From Verticillium longisporum (Eukaryota; Ascomycota; Sordariomycetes; Glomerellales; Plectosphaerellaceae), in assembly GCA_019188255.1 (NCBI GenBank), contig JAETXT010000012.1, forward strand, positions 682,001 through 746,000: a stretch of DNA of 64,000 nucleotides, in the 5' to 3' direction. Below, in pieces: positions 10,501 through 21,352 of the stretch (its first letter is position 1; the number at the start of each line of letters is the position of its first letter). The notes beneath the pieces were generated by a model. It saw only the letters and a list, made by a program, of their open reading frames with translations. It did no database searches and was not told the origin of the DNA. Made by a program: the position numbers and the translations under genes.

Positions 10501-12192
10501 TTTGGTGGCATCCGAGACGAGCCACCACCAAAGAGCAAACATCTCCCATCGAAGCCGGGCTGTTGTACGCTCTACGCCGTCAAGCAGCTTTTGAAGGATA
10601 TTCAGTCGCCGAAGGTTACCGAGAACAGCTGGAGGCGCTATGGGGCGATCCTTGTTTCCGCCATTGCCATTCGCCTCAGCACCCGAGGCATGCCAGGCTT
10701 GGCCACCATCGCCACGTAGGTAGTTCCAATTATAGAGTAGATCTTTCGCCTGCTGCTGTGCTTCAACACCATCGTCCCGCGCAAGCAGGTGTCGCTCAAG
10801 GGCACCAATATACTCTTCAAGTCTGTGCGGGATGCTGTCGACCGGATCTATCTTGCGCATTGCCCGCGCGTACGTCGTCAGCGCGTCCAGAGGCGTCGTG
10901 CCAACAGCAACTGGCAAGCTGCTGTTGATATGCATGAAGAAGTCATCGGCTGGGACCTTGGCCGGTTTCTTGTCAACATCCCAGTTTACGTGATACATAG
11001 CGCCATGGCACACGAGACGCGTGTCGGCCTGCGAACCGAGCCAGTTCTTGAATTCTTTCTCCTGGTCCTTCTTGTCGGCCAACTTGATACGTAGCTTCAA
11101 CAGTTCGAGGCGTCGCCGTCTTTCAAGGCCCTTCCCGAGCGTCGAGCCAGCGAATAGGTCGTCGCCGGGGACTGAGTGCCACCCGATAACGTAGTAGCTC
11201 GCCTTCGCAGCTACCAAATAATTGTCCTTCGTGTACTCAAAGTTGTCCACAATGGAGAAGACGTTGGAGTTATGCGGCTGGTAGTCGGCGAAGAGCTGAT
11301 TTGATGAGGCGAGAAGGCTAAAATTCTCGATGAACTGCGGCTTCTTCTTCTTCGACGGCGGAGGTGGTGGCGGCGGCGCGTCAAGAGGCTCCGACCACGA
11401 TTCGATAGGCTCCTTTTTCCCAATGAAAACCTCAGCCTGGTCTGCCACTGATACGCCTCCGTCGGCGGCGCTGATGAACGGCGACACATCGACTTGCAGG
11501 TCCTCCTCAGGTCCGAGTTCTTCGAGAGTGCGGAGCCTGTCGATCTCAACAACCCATGCGGTAAACTCCTTGACGCTTCCTCGAGCCTCAGGCGGCATTA
11601 TCGATGACGAATCGCTGATGTGCCGGATGACGAGCCATCGCGTCGGTGCTTTAGGAAAGGAGGGCGATGAGCCTTTGGCGGTTCCAGGCGCGCCGCGGTT
11701 GTTTTTCTGGTCATCATTCTTGTTGCCGTCGTCAGTTTCGATTTCGAGATCGTCGAGGCCCCTTGCGGCCCGGGCATCTCGGAAATCAGCTCCTCTCGCG
11801 ACTTCGAGGCCAGCCGCTGCAATGCCGCTGCGGTAAAGCCGTGGCATAGTCCAGTGCAAATAGACACCGACGCGGCGCTTTCGGGTCGTATCGCTCCCAA
11901 GATCAGTGAAGCGTGAATTGAAACCCGACGGCCATGAGTTGTTCAGGTCAACCGGGTTCTGAATATCAGGCTGGATATAATCGCGGTCCAGCCGCAAGAA
12001 TGTGTAGTTGGGTTGGGTAATAGGCGCTATCTTGGCCGCTATCGGGGTTGGAAGCCGCGTCTCGGTTTGTTCGCTGTCCTCTCGAGTGCCTGCAGATTCA
12101 GGAGGGATGCCATCGCAGACCTTGGAATTGAAGACGAAGGCGTCGACTTTAACGGGGATCAGAACGGTCTGGTTATCCTCAGGAGTCGCCAT
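7537..12192 (-). CDS. Large 1551-aa protein of an uncharacterised, prokaryote-like family
   Basis: Single exon. I start it at ATG 12192 (context AACATCATGGCG, MATPEDNQ...); the open frame extends 17 codons further upstream but only from a non-ATG codon. Stop TGA is at 7537-7539. Motifs are GVYLHWTMPRLYRSG at about residues 109-123 and PKAPTRWLVIR at about 180-190. The pair 'xxLHWxxPxxL' then 'xPxRWLVxR' resembles, from memory, large bacterial proteins of unknown function. A proline run followed by four lysines lies near residues 272-284 and a Lys/Asp/Glu-rich segment near 834-884, probably a flexible linker. No signal peptide or membrane segment. It is divergent from the lectin-like gene and co-oriented with the 1143-aa gene. 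The reading frame is intact. Function unknown. Confidence 0.85.
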   Translation of the reverse strand: MATPEDNQTVLIPVKVDAFVFNSKVCDGIPPESAGTREDSEQTETRLPTPIAAKIAPITQPNYTFLRLDRDYIQPDIQNPVDLNNSWPSGFNSRFTDLGSDTTRKRRVGVYLHWTMPRLYRSGIAAAGLEVARGADFRDARAARGLDDLEIETDDGNKNDDQKNNRGAPGTAKGSSPSFPKAPTRWLVIRHISDSSSIMPPEARGSVKEFTAWVVEIDRLRTLEELGPEEDLQVDVSPFISAADGGVSVADQAEVFIGKKEPIESWSEPLDAPPPPPPPSKKKKPQFIENFSLLASSNQLFADYQPHNSNVFSIVDNFEYTKDNYLVAAKASYYVIGWHSVPGDDLFAGSTLGKGLERRRRLELLKLRIKLADKKDQEKEFKNWLGSQADTRLVCHGAMYHVNWDVDKKPAKVPADDFFMHINSSLPVAVGTTPLDALTTYARAMRKIDPVDSIPHRLEEYIGALERHLLARDDGVEAQQQAKDLLYNWNYLRGDGGQAWHASGAEANGNGGNKDRPIAPPAVLGNLRRLNILQKLLDGVERTTARLRWEMFALWWWLVSDATKQREVKTGPRVRDLHTRVGELENRRKDLIAEINGLAGPEKTTRTVQPGARPAFHQQRDPTLLVGGVQSSWQYDYLDDLLMRLESQTVTALEKPKPVQPSPDVPKPDTTDGPSWSELDTIVLPKLPKELRPAIKRLVDEFVLLRPQTEDLEPTLPNNVQAPLFHDKKEHRNGDQVRMGPWRDRWNNTQPWFPLFLEWEIEYHHVPFDLWTLAPLSSRTLKTKRLRYGIDGKKVDLAKETKKKSSDKHKIQGRVLILPQPSFSLEAKIRQLFDSTPASDLGEDKQDHKKDKGDDKDEENKNEKDTEKDKKNGGLLDKHKREELLRQLHQLSFLSAPLAGLAAHLTTVQQGNHIKPNLRHGGTGEVVPIKEAERKDGGFEAPQLRSIGIETDNTPFGKSMKASTTGEPLFKPATHGQFRLARLNIIDKFGQAIHAIDPRPSKNPQKVWPCIGEWLAPQLRGDGTAREPNVVERDEGLTRKVPSHENDGNGDDDDVRDEDPKPCEFMQIPPQMNQQARLNATFVVRADKTDDADGKEGMSTQTSRLLSSTRALTPFWRPADEWENPIWGWVVINYANTGIQLFLPDGTFYREVRLAGPSGAQTSPEWLPFRPPKAGDELPDKPEMQQLQLLVQRLGGDPKFLHAFWNMIETSRSEMDAAAAPAAYAEFASALIGRPLALVNAGWSLELAADALASQADGEQGDEDGNSKTRPRKPPHGLLPGTGKEQYSFGVKIGDRQRGFDGLVGYFECRESLSSEDTKDLGLELKSIRSDFAPGGNEVEEDPDHLPPVAHSKLVHLNAYYESPEPRNVVDAEEYARRHNARLRVFGALTDPFVPLHVYSGILPVRELSLPPWTWQGALARMKAFFHAGPIIVTKDVPNFVDDRELAPGVAITLPDVKHEEGAVGLPAVAGGDWAWLQPYYPGEAKQPQAEDDGGRVSDGPVAPPAPIEALERYMALPVAPEDERARFDRGPYTALEGYLMMVGREKKSKA

Positions 12193-13032
12193 GATGTTGA
12201 CGAGGGTGGTGACAGTTGCGTTTAGGCTTGTTGGCCTCCGCAATTTACTCGACTTTATAAATTTCGATATTTCACCCTAATCCTCTCTACGTGTCGAAGT
12301 TTGTCGGATTATCTTCGTTCGAGTTCGTGGCCGTGGCTTGAACTGGCCACCTCTACCTCGTAATGTGTCTGCACTTCAACGCAAGACAAGTTTGTTGGTC
12401 GGACAGGTGGGATCCCTTGAGAATCACATTCCTCCGCTAGCAATGGTACTGTTCGGTCTAGATCGCCCCAATATTGCTACTCTTTAGCTAAGTCCGCGTG
12501 GCTTATAGTGCCGATCCTGCCCACGCGCCTTCAAGTGTCTTACAGGGGTCGGGGGGTCTTCTTAATACTCTTTCCGGACCTGTCCTTGAACCCCTAGCGA
12601 CCATGTGGGATTTTGTGGCTTGATGCTGGGAGCTGAAAGGAACAGCGCATGCACCTGTCTCGGCCGCAGAACTTATTGTGCCTCCTGCAGGATCCAGGCT
12701 TATAAGGCCACTCAAGCTGGGCAGGTATTGAGGGATAGGGCGCGTATCACGTTTGCTTCAGAGCTCACGTACAGGTCTAGGCGGCCATTTTCACTTAGTT
12801 CAGCTGTGCCAACCCATTGAACGTAACAACGCCTCGTAATGAGTGGTCAAGAAGCGTCACGAGGAGCAGCCTTGGACGGGGTTACAATGATAGCCGAGCA
12901 TGGTACTTAAGTTCAAGCTCAGGACCTGAGTAGAAAATGAACTGAAATCAGAATCAGCTCATGATCACGTCCCCTCTCAGTTTTTCCCAGCTCCTTTGAC
13001 AATACTTCACGCACTCTACACAAGCCGCCTCG
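12193..13032. promoter_or_regulatory. Shared intergenic region between two divergent genes
   Basis: About 840 bp separates the ATG of the 1551-aa gene (-) from that of the lectin-like gene (+), a possible bidirectional promoter. A palindromic TTTATAAA-like box near 12254-12261 lies about 65 bp upstream of the 1551-aa start. No other gene is visible. Confidence 0.4.
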
Positions 13033-14150
13033 ATGCCTGAGACTCCCCAGCCCACTCCCCGCGGCAAGATGACGGCCATTGCGACCATTGTCAACCCCTT
13101 ATCGGTCAATCATAACAAGGTTATGATCTTCTCCAGTAACAAGCATTACATGCTTAGCCTCGAGAATCGTACTATTAGTGGCGACTTCTCCTTCACCATG
13201 GGCGAGGCCACCTCGACCCAGGCGCCTCTGCTCGCCTATCCTTCTCAGCTAACCGCCATGATCTACAAGGACGCGGTGAGGACTTTTCATGAAGTCCTTC
13301 GAAGCAGTAACTGACAGTCGCCCAGGTTGCAGTGTATGGTATCACTGGCACTGAAAAGGAAGACCTAGAGGTCGCACAGCTGAGCCCCGTGTATCAGCCA
13401 GATACCAACATCAAGCCGACATACGGCTCGCTAGCGGGATGCGTAGCAGATGACGGTGAAGGGTATCTCTACATGCTGTCGTGAGTGACCAAGATCTTGT
13501 TCACTATACGCGTCAACAGTATTAACATGACCAAGCGATAACGAGCAGGGCAAGTCTCAGCTTCACGAATGGAAGCTGTCCGACAAGGACGACGACAAGC
13601 GTCCAATCGCCACGTCGGCTTTCTACGAGAAGACCAATCTATTTGCGCTGTTTGACCCCGTGCTTAAGCTCAAGTGGCTGGTTTACCAGCGAGATGATAA
13701 TAGTCTTTCCCTATGGAGCTTTAAGAATAAGAAGGGTGAGGACCTTCGTCTTCCCATCTTGTGGCTCGAACGCCTCATGACTGGGAATATGCTGACAAGC
13801 GTCGTCCGGTAGATTGCATCATTAGCGAGTCCAAATACCGAGCTAGGAAGGGCACGCCCCTCACGGCATGCATCGTCCCCGCCGATGAGGACAAGGGCCG
13901 CCCCGCGCGCATCTACATCTACTTTGTCAATGAAGACAACCTCTTGCAGAGTGCCAACTCGATCTCCGGGGCCGAACTCTACTTCAACTCGACGGATGAG
14001 AAACCGTCGACAGTAGAAGGTGACCAGACCGTCTCGGCCGTCTCGCAGCTGTCAGTATTCCTCGACTACAAGGAGTCGCGTAACATTGTCTTCGGCGTCA
14101 AGTCAGGCTCCAAGATCAGCCCCATGCACGAGACCTGGCGAACCAAGTGA
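13033..14150 (+). CDS. Small beta-propeller / lectin-like protein, 311 aa, with a possible readthrough form
   Basis: Four exons: 13033-13275, 13326-13480, 13536-13735 and 13813-14150. All phases match, and the last intron has a CTGAC branch site 21 nt before TAG. Repeated blade-like segments (LTAMIYKDAVAVYGI, LAGCVADDGEGYLYMLS, NLFALFDPVLKLKWLVYQ, TPLTACIVPADED) resemble the fucose-specific-lectin type of beta-propeller. No signal peptide, so an intracellular carbohydrate- or protein-binding role is possible. The stop is TGA followed by CTG; the same frame stays open for 47 more codons (14151-14294) and ends in KAKSKL, a canonical peroxisomal PTS1. It sits between the two giant genes and the MBL-DUF6603 gene and probably belongs with them. 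The lectin assignment is tentative. Confidence 0.7.
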
Positions 14151-14294
14151 CTGGATGCGGATGAGAGAAATCTGGACCGGGCGATTGTCAAGGCGGCCGG
14201 GATGGGGTCTGTGTTGGAGGCACTTGAGCGTTATGGGGATGTTGAGATTGAACTCCAGGGAACTTTCGTAGTTAAGGCCAAGTCGAAGTTATGA
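14148..14294 (+). other. TGA-CTG stop followed by an open extension ending SKL
   Basis: After the TGA at 14148-14150 the frame continues LDADERNLDRAIVKAAG... to ...VVKAKSKL and a second TGA at 14292-14294. The extension has normal composition and GC-rich codon use. UGA followed by CU is a leaky context; UGA CUA readthrough is known to produce cryptic peroxisomal isoforms of glycolytic enzymes in fungi. The alternative is a nonsense mutation (for example CGA to TGA) in a gene that originally ended at SKL. Confidence 0.6.
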
Positions 14295-15271
14295 ATCGCA
14301 TGCACATTTAGAAACGGATAACCGTTGCTTTGGTCATGAATCCCGATTGCATTCGTCTATCTCATATTTGAGCCCAACCAATGCTACAATTGCCTTCCCA
14401 TTGAGGAAAACTAACGTGGTGGAAAATCTTGCCGTGCTTGCTCATCAATGCGACGAAGTTCAGGGGAAATAGTCAAGTATTCTCTTACCAAGATCGTTGG
14501 GCTCGAAGCTGATAGGACGTCCTATCGGACAAGATACGAGATAATGGACGACTAAATGGTAGCCGGAAGTTTCTTTGCCGTTGGCCCCTTCGATGGCTTT
14601 TCAAAATCCCATCATGCATCGGATGGTGAGACATGCTCTCAATAGTCCCGGCGGCTGAGCGTGGCTGGGCAGAACAACGCCTCCAAGAGGGGTTCCGGCG
14701 GCCCCTGGAGTCGAGGCCGGTCCGAGCCGCCTGCCTTATTATCACACCCCGCATTCTGAGCTGGAGCTCGATTAGTCTGCCCTTTGGCTCTTAGAAGCTG
14801 TGAGGTATCCTTAAGTCGTGCTACATGTATCTCTATTCTTCAGGGGTGGAAGTGTGTCCAGGGCCTCGTGTCCAGGGTTTCAGCGTCTATGATAGCAGCC
14901 TATTCGCCTGCAGCAGCACCCCCGTTCGGTCAGGCTGCCCAAACGGGAATTGAACCCCCTTCCCCTTTTCTCCCCGCTATCAGGTCAGGGCGTCGGGAGA
15001 ACGCAGCTGGTTCGAGACAGGGTTCAAGCAGGGTATGAGTGATGACTTGAGCTGAGAAACGGAACATCATTTGACTTTGGCATGGACGTCGCCTGGTAAA
15101 ATGCCCTGAATGGCTCAAGTGATCTAGCTGACTTAATCGAACCTCAGCGCTGTGCCACGACGATGACTTTCAAACTCGAGTCGTGGAGAGCTTCGTTAAT
15201 TCCTCCACCACTTCTTCAAGGAAGAAGCTATACCTACCTAACTCTCGCCGCGTATCGTCAGCAATTTCATC
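14295..15271. other. Intergenic, no supported gene
   Basis: About 980 bp between the lectin-like gene and the MBL-DUF6603 gene. It should contain the 3' end of one and the promoter of the other. No motif-bearing frame was found. Confidence 0.5.
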
Positions 15272-18200
15272 ATGGGCGAACGCATCTTCAGCGTGGCCTC
15301 CTTCTTCCTGAGCATCAATATCGGTGACTCGTCTATACACATTCTTTACTCACATCAGGGCCCTGATACACCGAAGCGCGTTGAGCGCGCGATTCTTCTC
15401 GATGGCGGCCGGGACTGGGCAGCAGAGGAGATTATCGACCCCGATGATGACGACGAAGATGAGAGCGGCCCGGCCATCGGCTCCAACTTCAAGGTCGCTG
15501 AGCCGCATGACAACATTGCCAGGACCTTTGAGACCATCGAAGACACATTCATATGCCAGGGTCCCGCAGTAGGAGGCACAAGCAAGAAGAGGAACCTGCT
15601 ACAGTTTGATGCGATTGTCGTGTCACACTGGGACTCCGACCATGCTGACTGTGTAATGTGGACGCTCTGGGGCGATATTCGACGGCAGAACAACATAGGA
15701 GTCCCTCTTGGAAACATGCGTTTGCAGAGAGCCAGGTACTTAGAAGATCCGCCAGGCGTCTTCACGCCAGTGACCTTTTTCTATGCCCCGACATGGCTGG
15801 CCAACAAATACCACGAGAAAATCGCAGGGGATGGCAACAAGTGGTCGACGAAGTGGGAGAAGATGTTCAGAACGACCGGCGACAGCCTCGCCGGGCCGGA
15901 ACTCGGTGATAACCCGACCATGGAGGTTCGCATCGACAAGACAGATGTATGGGCGCCGAACTTACTCAGGGTGCGCATCGGCGCCGCAAACCTCATCGGT
16001 CGGAACTTTTTCTCGCACAGTGACCCTATCGCAACAGCCATGGAAAGGATCGAGTCCGTCGACATGGCGCAGCTCATGGAGCGTGTGCCGCCCGAGACCC
16101 CAAAACTACACGATGGGGAGACGGCTGCCGGGCCTGTCCCGGGATTTTACTGCGTCGCCGTCAATTGTCGCGTCCTCGGAAAAACGGTGCTTCCACAATT
16201 GACATACAAGAACAAAACATCCATCTGCAACCTGGTCATCTGGAACGATGACTCTCGCCGCGTTACGCACTACCTGGCGGGCGATGCCAACTCGGAGCTT
16301 GAAGAGGCCATTGTTCGATGGATGAATTACAAGCCGGATGATAACAAGAGTGTAATGGTCGCTAAGATGTCGCATCACGGCGCAAGTTCGTCAAATCCAA
16401 GATCGTCATGGGCGCGTCTCAAACCGTACCGTGTCGTCATTTCGGCTGGTGATCACAAAAGCTACGGACACCCACGTGAGTTTGGTCTATCCGATTCAAT
16501 ACGCTTTCTGTGGCTAATTACTCTATGTTGGAGGTTGGGAGGTCCTTCACGACATGTTCTCTTGGTACCTGTACAACACATCGTCCGTATTGAAAGCCAA
16601 ATTTCCGCTGTATCTCACACAATATCCCTTCTATCTCAAGTCAGGCGCCGTCACGAACAAGCCAGCAAGCCTCGATCTGGTCGAAGACGTCTTCGAGGCC
16701 ATGGGCGTCAATTGGGAGGCGATGGATAAACTACGGGTCTCTCTGAAAATGGACCGCATGGCGCCGTCACTTGCCCATGTCTTGCTCACATTGAAGAATC
16801 AGACAGATACGCAGAGGCGAGATTGGATTTTTGGTAATATCCGCTCGATTCTGCTGCCAGAACTGATCGGCAACATCCATAACTTGGAGGGCGATTATGA
16901 CCTCGGCGGCTTGCAGTACATCCACATTGACAGCGACGCCGTGAACGAACCCTGGCGCACCAGGTCGGAGAATAAGTATAAACTCTTCCCACCAATGGCC
17001 ATCTCCAACGCGTGGAACTTTCACTTGAATCCGTCAGAATACCATTCACTCGGTTGTTCGACCATTTCTTTCTGCGACAGGCGGCTTATCTGCGACTCAG
17101 ATGCGTCCTGGGATCTCGTCGAAGAGCCCCATCTTATAGTGCCCGAAGGATCAAAGCTCGCAGAAAGAGGCGGCGGGGACAACGTGACAGTCATAAGCAA
17201 AGAGAGCTGCCTGTACCCATTTCTCCTATTCTCAGCCTCCCAGCAGATCAAGCTGCAGCACCGGCCGGAGCCTGGGAGGGAAGTCAAGTTCACCGCGGAC
17301 GACGAGTGGCAGGCCTGGCTGAGGCGTATCCTTGGTGCATCGGCTGCTGTGCTTAAGGTGAATTTTGCCTCCTGGCCGCCTACAACGAAGGAGGCTGGTG
17401 ACTACGAGATGGAGGCTGCTTGGACTGCTGGAGGAAAAGAACGAAAGCTTGTTCTGAAAAGTAAGGGCGCCGCCGCTGCGCTCGGTGTCGACAGCCCAGC
17501 CCTCGCAACCATGTTGACCATGACGAGAATCCTTCCATTCGCCGTCACAGAGCCAGTCGCAAGCAGCTGGACGCTCGGCGAAGTAGCCGATCACGTCAGG
17601 TTCAGACATGACAGCGTCATCGACCTCTTACGCGATGTCCCACTGATAATGTCTACCGGCGACACCACGCGCAACATCATCTGGTTTGAGGCTGGCACTG
17701 CTCATAACACAAGCACGCGCCTCGAGTTCACAGTGCCCAAGAACAAATATGCCCCGTTCAAGGAGTGGCTTGACGCTGATGCCAAAAAGTTTGACGTGCA
17801 GGAGATCACTGTCATTGCTCGACGCGATGCGTCCTTGTCGTACAAAGCCAAAAAAGATAACATCGGTTCGGCTGGCGCACTCGTATTCCGCATCAAGCTC
17901 GTGCTTTGCGGAGCAACATTCGCGGCGCAGGTTGAGTTCACATCTGACGATGTCAGGATGCGGCTCCAAAAGGACCTTCAGACGAATGGAGGCACATACG
18001 AGGCGCTGGTCAATTGGGCTGTGCAGACACTGGGAATCAAAGGATTTGAATGCAAGTCCTGGACGGAGGCAGCTGCTTCCTTTCTCAGCGGCATCAAACC
18101 GCGATCTATCGACATGACGCTTGCCTACAAGGACGGCAAGCTAAGAGGCATCGAGCATGTTGGGTTTGTACTCCAAGTTGAGGTCAGTCGGGGTAAGAGG

Positions 18201-20323
18201 GTGACTACCTTGACGCCAAATGTCGAGGAGAGCGTCGTCTTTTTCATCACATATGCATGGTCAAGGACACAATCGTCCATGCTCCGCGGCAAGCTCTGGG
18301 CTGGTGAGTGAACACTTGACCCTATATAATCAGTTTCCACTCAATCAGTGCGACTTTTGCTGACGGCACGCCTGAGCAGCTCCCAAGAAAAGACTCGAAG
18401 ATACATTTGCGAAAGGTCTGCCCAAATGGGAAAGCTATCTCCTCTTAGAGCCGGACATTGAGGGCCATGCCCTCGATCACATTGATCTGAAAGCTTTGCT
18501 CAGCCTTGAATCGTTACCGCCAGGTGTTCCCTCCGAGGTTAGAGGCGCCGAGCTCCAAATTGATTCCGAAGGCATCCAGTTCACAGGCCTGCTCGCCTGC
18601 AGCGACCTGAGCGACGACTCGAAGGTTCCCATGCTCGCGGTTGAGGAGCTAGAGCTGAGCTGCCGCATGACGTGGGCTGATAAGACGCCATGTGTCTTGG
18701 AGATGAGGAGGAAGGGAAAGCCTAATCATGTACAGGTCTTGACAGCAGAGGGGGCAACGTGGCGATTCTCCCTTCGAGTTGACATGCTGCTGATGCCTAT
18801 GGGCGAGAAGGTTAATAATGCATCATCAGATGGCTTCGATGCAGCGGCTCGAATCCGCGGCGAGATCAACTACGGAACCAAGATGGGATGGCGGCTACTA
18901 GCGCGCATCGACCAGCTCAAAGTATCACATCTCGTGAGTTTCTGGGACCGGGACTCACGGGACGGAGCTATGTCTTTGCTGAAGGACTTGCGTATCGACT
19001 ATATCGAGCTGCGGTACCTGTACCTTGCTGTGAGCAAAGCGAAGACTAGTACCGCGGACAGGACAGGCGGAAAGAGTTTCAGGTTCTTAGGTGCCCTTTC
19101 GTTTGGAGATCTCCAACTCCGACTCAAGTTTAACCATGACGGAACACAGTGGCAGTTTGGTGCCAGCCTAGGGCTTAAGGATGACGCCCCCGGCAGCGCG
19201 ACCGTCAAGACACTACTGAACACAATCATGGGTGTTGATGCCCCGAAGCTACCAGACGTCATTGCTGACGTTGTACTTGCAAAGCCCGGTAACGAGAATG
19301 AGGTCCTTGGTTTTAAGTGCGCGCAAGTGAACATCGCCGGGCATCAGCCTGACCTTTGTGCAGTGGCGAGACACGTCATGGCAATCGACGACACCCTCGA
19401 AGCGCATCATCAAAGTGTCGATCGGTGACATGGGCGACATCGATGCGCCGCTGGTAGGGAAGCTGAAGCAGCCATTCGACCAGCTCATTTACATGTGGGT
19501 GGCCGACAAGGCCACAGCTGTGGTCGACAAAGCCGCCAAGCCTGGTGTCACCAAGGGTGACCTTGACGCATTGCTGCCCGGGCTTGAACACGACCAGGAT
19601 AAACTCTTCTTCAAATCCAACAAGGAGCCAAGCGATATCAAGCCGAACGAGGTCGTCATTGAGCCTGGATCGCACTTTATGGTTGTCGCAACCAATAGCA
19701 AGGGCTTACAGGCGGCGGTACTGGATTATCGGTTCAACCGGCCCAAAGGCTTCGAGAAGAAGGACAGACCGAGCGACTGGGATGATTGCGACGAGTGGCT
19801 CATTGAGGACGGCGAACAGAATGATGAGGACGTATCAAAGGCTGCCTTCAAGGTGTCAGCTGGCCCGCTCGTGTTCGAAAACATTGGACTGAAGTACATT
19901 CAGGAGGAGAACCGTCTGGGCGTGGTCCTCGACGCAAGCTTCCTAATGGGGCCCATCGGTATATCATTGATGGGTTTCTGTCTGACTTTGAAGCTGGGCG
20001 AGGCCAAGTCTTCCGATGCTGATCATTACAGTAGCAGTCGCATTGCCCTCCCAGAATCCCACCCCTCAGCTCTACCTTGCTCGACTCCTATCATCCGCGC
20101 AGCTCATAATCCTATTGTCACTTCTCACCAGCACGTCGATGGCTGTCAGTTGCCCCAACAGGTGACCGTCTGCGGTCTACCCGTGTCCAGCCCCAAGGTT
20201 GATCTTGCGGGTCTTGCCGTCTCCTTCGACCGACCTCCTCTGACAATCGCCGGAGGCTTCGTGAAGACAGAGATGAAGGATGGAGTCTACTATGCCGGCG
20301 GTCTTATCATTGGCTTTGTGCCC

Positions 20324-20326
20324 TGA
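20324..20326 (+). other. In-frame TGA in the DUF6603 region
   Basis: The frame reads GFVP, stop, MVQAVGVYGKV with good coding on both sides and no shift. The position suits Trp (TGG to TGA) or Arg (CGA to TGA). No convincing intron removes it. Confidence 0.65.
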
Positions 20327-21323
20327 ATGGTTCAAGCCGTCGGCGTATATGGAAAGGTAGCAAAGCCCTCACTACCGTCGCCGCTGCCGCAGCCATCGGG
20401 GTTTGTGACGGAGGCCGGAAACGACGACAAGGATACCTTCACCATGGTCTTCATCATCTTCAAGCTCAATGGGCCCTTGTTCACAATCGGCTTTGCGGAC
20501 ATCGCCGGCCTCACTGGCGGCGCCGGGGTCAACAGTAATGTTCGCCTGCCGAATGCAGCCACTGTCCTTGACTTCCCTTTCGTCAAGCCACGCGGAACTG
20601 ATACTTCGGGCGGTCCTCTCAAGGCTCTCAAAGGCCTCCTCAAACAAGACTCGGGAGAGCCATGGTTCAATGCTCGGGAGGGTTCTTTCTGGGTAGCGGC
20701 CGGTCTTCGCGCCACTGCCTTCCAGATGCTAACGGTCGATGCTGTCGTCGTTGTCCAGCTCAATCCGGACGTCCAGCTTGGCATCTACGCTGTAGCCGTA
20801 TGCGATGTCCCCGCGCCGGCTTCTCCCATCAAGTTTGCCCATGTTGAGCTAGGCATTGCCTGTACACTTGACATCGCTGCTGGCGTGTTCAAGTTTGAGG
20901 CCCAACTCTCGCCGCGATCTTTGGTCCTTCACGAAAGTTGTCATTTGACCGGCGGCCTCGCCCTCTTCTCCTGGTTCGGCGACAGCCCCTATGCCGGTGA
21001 CTGGGTCATGACCATTGGTGGCTTTCACCAGGCGTTTGACAAACCCCTCCAGTATCCTCGACCTCCTCGCCTCGGTATTGCTTGGTCTCTTGGGGAAAGC
21101 CTGCGCATCACTGGCGAAGCCTATTTCGCCATCACGCCCCGCGTTTGCATGGGTGGGGGCCGCCTGCACGCCCAATTGACACTAGGCGCGTTGTCCGCCT
21201 GGTTCGACGCCTTCCTTGATTTCCTTATCAACTACCGGCCCTTCTGCTTCGCTGCCGTCGGCGGTGTATCTATTGGAGTTCGTTTCTCTTTGGACCTCTG
21301 GCTCGTTACTATATGCATATCAT

Positions 21324-21331
21324 GTGAGATT
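21324..21331 (+). repeat. Left 8-bp target-site duplication (GTGAGATT)
   Basis: GTGAGATT directly abuts the left inverted repeat and is repeated exactly at 38804-38811. Confidence 0.9.
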
Positions 21332-21352
21332 CAGCGCTGCCATCAATTCAAT

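Larger units (their letters stand above)
15272..21331 (+). pseudogene. Giant MBL-fold / DUF6603 gene, 5' part, interrupted by a transposon
   Basis: ATG at 15272. Exons 15272-16475, 16534-18303, 18380-19326 and 19364-21331. The first two introns have perfect phases (GHP-R-WEVLHDM; WA-APKKRL). Exon 1 encodes a metallo-beta-lactamase fold: SHWDSDHADC with H119, D121, D123 and H124, then SHHGASS near residues 367-373, as in ComEC/Rec2-type MBL proteins. The later part is DUF6603-like: SFDRPPLTIAGGF, FSWFGDSPYAGDWVMTIGGFH, AWFDAFLDFLI. The join at 19326/19364 would need a 37-nt intron, shorter than normal, or else marks a one-base frameshift. A TGA at 20324-20326 interrupts GFVP / MVQAVGVYG in frame. 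A Ser/Pro-rich stretch at about 20040-20165 may be an unrecognised intron. Coding then runs into the transposon at 21332. Without lesions the protein would be about 2340 aa. Confidence 0.75.

Noticed and set aside
14930..14970. GGAATTGAACCCCC on the plus strand resembles the T-arm of a minus-strand tRNA
   Set aside because: The flanking bases do not give acceptor, D or anticodon arms at the right distances, so I do not call a tRNA.
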